Source: an uncultured Acidimicrobiaceae bacterium (GTDB lineage Bacteria; Actinomycetota; Acidimicrobiia; Acidimicrobiales; Ilumatobacteraceae). From it: a stretch of 16,122 nucleotides of DNA. Below, in pieces: positions 13,009-16,122 of this stretch; within the stretch, counting starts at the first letter, position 1; the number at the start of each line of letters is the position of its first letter. Location: NCBI GenBank assembly GCA_903919215.1, contig CAIXHI010000328.1, positions 1 through 16,122 of the forward strand, given 5' to 3'. The notes below the pieces were generated by a model. It was not told where the DNA came from and ran no database searches. It saw nothing but the letters and a program-made list of their open reading frames with translations. The position numbers were made by a program, and so were the translations under genes.

Positions 13009-14154
13009 TCAGCTGCGGCCGAGGATCATCGTGCCGCTGCTGCAGAACCAGCCGCCGGTGCCGCTCACACATGCGATTTCAGCGTCGGGCACCTGGCGGT
13101 CGCCGGCCTCGCCGCGCAGTTGCTTGGCGGCCTCGACCAACAGGAACAGACCCCGCTGACCGGGGTGACACGCTGAGAGGCCGCCGCCGTCGGTGTTGGT
13201 GGGCAGCGCCCCGCCGACGCGCAGCTTGCCGTCCTCCACGAACGAGCCGCCTTCGCCCTTGGCGCAGAAGCCGAGGTCTTCCAGCGTGATCAGCAGCATG
13301 TAGGTGAACGCGTCATACAACTCGCACACGTCGACATCGGCGGGTGTGATGCCCGCGCGCTGGAACGCGAGGCGGCCCGAGTCCTGCGCAGGGCCGGTGG
13401 TGAAGTCGGCCCATTGCGCCATGTTGATGTGCGAGATGCCCTCGCCGCTGCCGAGGATCCACACGGGCTTGCCCGGTAGATCGGCCACGCGGTCTTCGGC
13501 GACGAGGATGATCGCTGCCGCGCCGTCGCTGCGGATGCAGCACTGCAGTTTGGTGAACGGGTCGGCGATCATCGGGCCGTCGAGCACGTCGGCGATCGTG
13601 ATCGGGTCGCGCACGAAGGCCTCGGGATTCAGCGCCGCGTTGTAGCGCGTGCTGACGGAGATCTCGGCCATTTGCTCGATGGTGGTGCCGTACTCGTGCA
13701 TGTGGCGGCGGGCGGCCATCGCGTACTTGGAGATCAGCGTGTGCCCGTACGGGGCCTCCCACTGCATCGGGCCGCGAGCGCCCCAATCGAGGTTGGCCGT
13801 GCGCAGACCCTTGCGCAGGTCGGCGCGGGCGGTGCTGCCGTAGGCGAGCAGCACCACGTCGGCGTGGCCGGCGCTGATCGCATCGGCGGCGTGGGCGGCC
13901 ATCACCTCCCACGACGAGCCACCGACGGCGGTGCTGTCGATCCAGGTGGGGTGGATGCCCATGTACTCGGCCACGTCGACCGGAGCCATGGTGCCGAGGC
14001 CGGTGGAGGCGAAGCCGTCGATCTGCTCGGGCTTGAGGCCGGCGTCGGCGAGCGCGCGACGGCTGGCCTGGGCCATCAGGGCATACGGCGTCTGGTTGTC
14101 GACCTTGCCGACCTCCGACAGAGCAACACCTGCGATCGCAACACGACGACCCAT
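13009..14154 (-). CDS. Thiolase-fold protein of the SCP2/Ltp type, lacking the nucleophilic Cys
   Basis: A 381-residue thiolase-superfamily protein similar to lipid-transfer-protein thiolases (acetyl-CoA acetyltransferase annotation). The N-terminal strand VAIAGVALSEVG and the helix preceding IDGFASTGLG are typical. Where condensing thiolases carry the acyl-accepting Cys (C-x-S-G), it reads AVGGSSWEVMA (76-86). Other active-site segments persist: ELYDAFTY (278-285, Y280), the GGGLSACHPGQRG loop (323-335, H330) and GGWFCSSG (367-374, C371). Loss of the first Cys with a conserved YDAF is reminiscent of Ltp2-type retro-aldolases that work with a DUF35 partner. The ATG at 14154 has GGAGG 8 bases upstream; the open frame runs much further only by chance. 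It diverges from the SDR at 14248. Confidence 0.85.
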   Translation of the reverse strand: MGRRVAIAGVALSEVGKVDNQTPYALMAQASRRALADAGLKPEQIDGFASTGLGTMAPVDVAEYMGIHPTWIDSTAVGGSSWEVMAAHAADAISAGHADVVLLAYGSTARADLRKGLRTANLDWGARGPMQWEAPYGHTLISKYAMAARRHMHEYGTTIEQMAEISVSTRYNAALNPEAFVRDPITIADVLDGPMIADPFTKLQCCIRSDGAAAIILVAEDRVADLPGKPVWILGSGEGISHINMAQWADFTTGPAQDSGRLAFQRAGITPADVDVCELYDAFTYMLLITLEDLGFCAKGEGGSFVEDGKLRVGGALPTNTDGGGLSACHPGQRGLFLLVEAAKQLRGEAGDRQVPDAEIACVSGTGGWFCSSGTMILGRS

Positions 14155-14183
14155 CTTCTCGACCTCCAACGTCATTGGACCGA

Positions 14184-14243
14184 CTGATACCGTAACTGAC
14201 ACTGGTGTCACCGGCCGGATCCGGTGGCTCACTCGAAGGGGAA
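14184..14243 (+). promoter_or_regulatory. Divergent operator copy 3 with putative -10 and shared RBS
   Basis: TGACACTGGTGTCA at 14197-14210 is the best copy, with perfect 6-bp arms TGACAC and GTGTCA around TG. CTGATACCGT (14184-14193) differs by one base from the block before copy 2 and includes TACCGT as a candidate -10. CGAAGGGGAA (14234-14243) is identical to the leader of the DUF35 gene and serves the ATG at 14248. It lies 43 bases from the thiolase-like start (14154) and 37 from the SDR start (14248). Confidence 0.6.
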
Positions 14244-14247
14244 CACA

Positions 14248-15012
14248 ATGGGGAATCGTCTGGCTGGTCGTGTTGCGCTCGTGTCGGGGTCCACCCGCGG
14301 TATTGGGCGCACCATCGCTGAAACCTTTGCTGCCGAAGGCGCGAAGGTGGCCGTCACTGGTCGCACGATGGAGAAGGGCCAGAAGGTCGTCGACAAGATC
14401 CGCGAGGCCGGCGGCGAGGCCGAGTTCTTCCAACTCGACGTCACCAACGAGCAGAGCGTGCACGACACGATCGAGGCCGTGGTCGCCCGCTTCGGTTCGC
14501 TCACCACGCTGATCAACAACGCGGCGCCCACCACCGAGGTGTCCACCACGGTGAAGCCGTTGCACGAGTACACCACCGAGGAGTGGAACGGCATCATCAC
14601 CAGCGCGCTCACGGGCAACGTGTTCTGGGCGTCGAAGTACGCATGGCCGCACCTCGTCGCCGCCGGCAACGCAACGATCGTCAACATCTCCTCGGGTCAG
14701 TCGCTGCGCGGCTTCACCGGCTTCGGCGCGTATGGCGCGGCGAAGGGCGCGATGAACAGCGTCACCCGCACGTTGGCCGTCGAGGGCGCGCCGCACGGCA
14801 TCCGCTGCAACGGCATCATCGTCGGCCGCGTCGTCGCCGGACGTGGCGACTCGGGTGTGGGCATGTCGAAGGCCTCGAACAGCATCGGCAACCCCGGTCA
14901 GATTGCGGCGACCGCGCTGTTCCTCTCGTCGGACGAGTCGTCGTTCATCAACGGCGACCTGATCACCGCCGATGGTGGCGTCACGATCAACGGGGATCTG
15001 CTGATCGGCTGA
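14248..15012 (+). CDS. SDR-family oxidoreductase (3-oxoacyl reductase-like)
   Basis: A 254-residue classical SDR with a textbook set: cofactor motif SGSTRGIG (13-20), R39 after the second strand (TGR), suggesting NADP(H), NNA (90-92), S149 (NISSG), Y162 and K166 (YGAAK), and the C-terminal INGDLITADGG. S149 to Y162 has the usual 13-residue spacing. It probably acts on a hydroxyacyl- or ketoacyl-CoA. The segment after the active site (IIVGRVVAGRGDSGVGMSK) is shorter than usual, with no typical PG motif. ATG 14248 is chosen for the GAAGGGG before it; an upstream in-frame GTG at 14224 has none. It diverges from the thiolase-like gene, with which it shares operator copy 3. Confidence 0.9.
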   Translation: MGNRLAGRVALVSGSTRGIGRTIAETFAAEGAKVAVTGRTMEKGQKVVDKIREAGGEAEFFQLDVTNEQSVHDTIEAVVARFGSLTTLINNAAPTTEVSTTVKPLHEYTTEEWNGIITSALTGNVFWASKYAWPHLVAAGNATIVNISSGQSLRGFTGFGAYGAAKGAMNSVTRTLAVEGAPHGIRCNGIIVGRVVAGRGDSGVGMSKASNSIGNPGQIAATALFLSSDESSFINGDLITADGGVTINGDLLIG

Positions 15013-15019
15013 TACCCCT

Positions 15020-15049
15020 TGACACGTTCCGGCTCCGGGAACCTTGTCA
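15020..15049 (+). terminator. Two-part hairpin after the SDR
   Basis: Arms TGACA (15020-15024) and TGTCA (15045-15049) enclose GTTCC (15026-15030) and GGAAC (15038-15042), all perfectly complementary. A 1-base versus 2-base internal loop separates the stems, and the terminal loop has 7 bases. It starts 8 bases after the SDR stop and lies before the next gene. No T-tract follows, so termination would be of the GC-hairpin type. The first arm also contains TTGACA. Confidence 0.5.
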
Positions 15050-15060
15050 CACCCCTTGCG

Positions 15061-15066
15061 TACGGT
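15061..15066 (+). promoter_or_regulatory. Putative -10 (TACGGT), leaderless start
   Basis: TACGGT fits TANNNT and ends 7 bases before the ATG at 15074, so the transcript would start at or within a base of that ATG. The gene has no Shine-Dalgarno, which is consistent with a leaderless message. No good -35 is seen. Confidence 0.4.
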
Positions 15067-15073
15067 CGTTCGT

Positions 15074-16122
15074 ATGGACCTCGGGCTGATTCGGAACGTG
15101 ATCGGGGCGGCACCGCTCACTGATCTGGTCGCGTGTCGTGGTGAACTGGCTGCCATTCAACACGTGCGAGCACTGCTCGATGCACGCGAGATGCGCGTGG
15201 CGGTGCGTCTCGATGAGTTGGCGGCCGTGTCGCCGTCGGTGTTCCCCGAGGGCGAGATCGCAGCCGCAGCAAAGATGTCGCTGAAGAAGGGGTCGCGGGT
15301 TCGCGATCGGGCGCGGGCTGCGGGCGATGTTCCGCAGTTGGGCGACGCTCTGTTGTCGGGTTCGACGACTGGTGAGCGGGTCGATGTGGTTGCCGCGGCG
15401 ACGGCCGGGTTGTCGGCGGCGGAGAAGGCGCGGGTCGCGGCGCGGGGTGACGAGTTGGCGCGGGCTGCGGTGACGCTGAGCGAGGGTGCGTTCCGCCGCT
15501 TCGTCGAGGCCGTGGTGCGCCAAGCGCGGGCGGACGACGGGTTGGCGAAGCTGCAACGACAGCAGGCCGCGGTCAGGTTGCGGTGGTGGATCGATGCCGA
15601 CGGGATGCTGCGTCTGGATGGGCGCTTCGACCCGGTGTCGGGTGCCGAACTCACCGGCAGGCTCCGTCAGCAGGTCGAAAGGCTGTTCCATTCGTCGACG
15701 CCGGAGGGGTGCCCCACGGATGCGGTCGAGCGGCAGCAGTTCCTGCAAGCCCACGCACTGTTGGCACTCGTTGAAGGCCGCGCCGGCTCGTCTGGCGGGT
15801 CTGTTGGACCTGATGTGAGCGTGTTGATCGACGAACGATCACTCGTCAGCGGACGCTGGCATGAGCACACGGTGCTCGATGTTGGCACCGGCGTGTACGG
15901 CATCCCGATCGAGACCGTGCGCCGCTGGGCATGCCTGGGCACCGTCACACCCGTCATCGTCGGCGCCGACGGGGTGCGGCTGTTGCTGGGGCGCGAACAA
16001 CGCTTGGCGAACAGGGCGCAACGGCGTGCATTGCGGGGCGCGTATCGCACGTGCGCGTTGTGCGACACACCATTCGAGTTCACCCACGCCCACCACGTGC
16101 ACTGGTCCACCCACGGCGGCCC
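15074..16122 (+). CDS. DUF222/13E12-type HNH protein, 3' end cut by the window
   Basis: The frame is open from ATG 15074 to the window end, 349 codons. The first about 270 residues are Ala/Arg/Leu-rich helices typical of the actinobacterial DUF222 (13E12 repeat) family, for example AKLQRQQAAVRLRWWIDADG followed by MLRLDGRFDPVSGAEL. After a low-complexity SSGGSVGPD linker comes the HNH region: RRALRGAYRTC with C327-x2-C330 (CALC), then THAHHVHWSTHGGP with H338, H340, H341 and H343. The remainder, including the last metal ligands, is outside the window. The family occurs in many copies in actinobacterial genomes and its role is unsettled; nuclease activity and mobility are suggested from the HNH fold only. 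The start is preceded by a hairpin and a -10-like TACGGT. Confidence 0.85.
   Translation, partial: MDLGLIRNVIGAAPLTDLVACRGELAAIQHVRALLDAREMRVAVRLDELAAVSPSVFPEGEIAAAAKMSLKKGSRVRDRARAAGDVPQLGDALLSGSTTGERVDVVAAATAGLSAAEKARVAARGDELARAAVTLSEGAFRRFVEAVVRQARADDGLAKLQRQQAAVRLRWWIDADGMLRLDGRFDPVSGAELTGRLRQQVERLFHSSTPEGCPTDAVERQQFLQAHALLALVEGRAGSSGGSVGPDVSVLIDERSLVSGRWHEHTVLDVGTGVYGIPIETVRRWACLGTVTPVIVGADGVRLLLGREQRLANRAQRRALRGAYRTCALCDTPFEFTHAHHVHWSTHGG

Noticed and set aside
15019..15024. TTGACA as a -35 for the DUF222 gene
   Set aside because: No -10 lies 16-18 bases downstream and the hexamer is part of a hairpin arm; the nearest TANNNT (15061) is 36 bases away.
14155..15156. N-terminal extension of the thiolase frame to a 715-residue protein on the minus strand
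   Set aside because: The extra part is antisense to the well-supported SDR at 14248-15012, has an Arg/Gly/Asp-rich shadow composition, and the true start at 14154 has a GGAGG at proper spacing.
1..16122. CRISPR array, tRNA, rRNA or insertion sequence
   Set aside because: No regularly spaced repeats, no tRNA-like cloverleaf in the short gaps, and no transposase-like protein or terminal inverted repeats were seen.

Overview
The window looks like chromosomal DNA of a high-GC actinobacterium. The reasons are the strong G/C bias at third codon positions, many GTG starts, 4-bp ATGA/GTGA gene overlaps, a 13E12/DUF222-type HNH protein, and a catabolic gene set (FadD, MaoC, DUF35, thiolase-like, SDR, ACAD) typical of actinobacterial CoA-thioester degradation. 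An acidimicrobial (Ilumatobacter-like) host is a guess from gene style only. No rRNA, tRNA, CRISPR array or insertion sequence was seen, and no gap between genes exceeds about 220 bp.

Positions 1-8530 hold a patchwork of short acyl-CoA/alcohol catabolism operons. A truncated acyl-CoA synthetase (-) diverges from an SDR dehydrogenase (+). A four-gene minus-strand operon follows, read right to left: cupin (4511), CoA-transferase-like protein, zinc alcohol dehydrogenase, sulfotransferase-like protein. A small HNH-like gene (+) diverges from the cupin. Next, a double-hotdog MaoC protein (-) diverges from a plus-strand operon of DUF35 zinc-ribbon/OB protein, VOC protein and acyl-CoA dehydrogenase.

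Positions 8538-12920 hold a different kind of DNA. A visibly lower-GC pair of secreted proteins on the minus strand (a lipoprotein and a small cysteine-containing I36-like protein) diverges from a plus-strand MacB-type ABC system (membrane-fusion protein with a peptidoglycan-binding domain, ATPase, FtsX-like permease). Within that operon the G/C strand skew reverses.

Positions 13009-15012 return to CoA chemistry: a thiolase-fold protein without the usual nucleophilic cysteine (-) diverges from a second SDR (+). The window ends inside a DUF222/HNH gene.

The main new observation is a shared element in three divergent intergenic regions. A 14-bp imperfect palindrome, TGACAC-N4-GTCA, lies at 234-247, 6039-6052 and 14197-14210. 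On the plus strand each copy is preceded by a TACNNT hexamer 1-3 bp upstream. Two of the regions also share CTGRTACCGT and a CGAAGGGGAA ribosome-binding leader. This suggests one local regulator controlling FadD/SDR, MaoC/DUF35-VOC-ACAD and thiolase/SDR as a single regulon, though the transporter island lies between them. A cysteine-less thiolase fold, a DUF35 partner and a MaoC hydratase under the same element recall the steroid side-chain retro-aldol systems (Ltp2/ChsH2 type), but the substrate cannot be read from the sequence.
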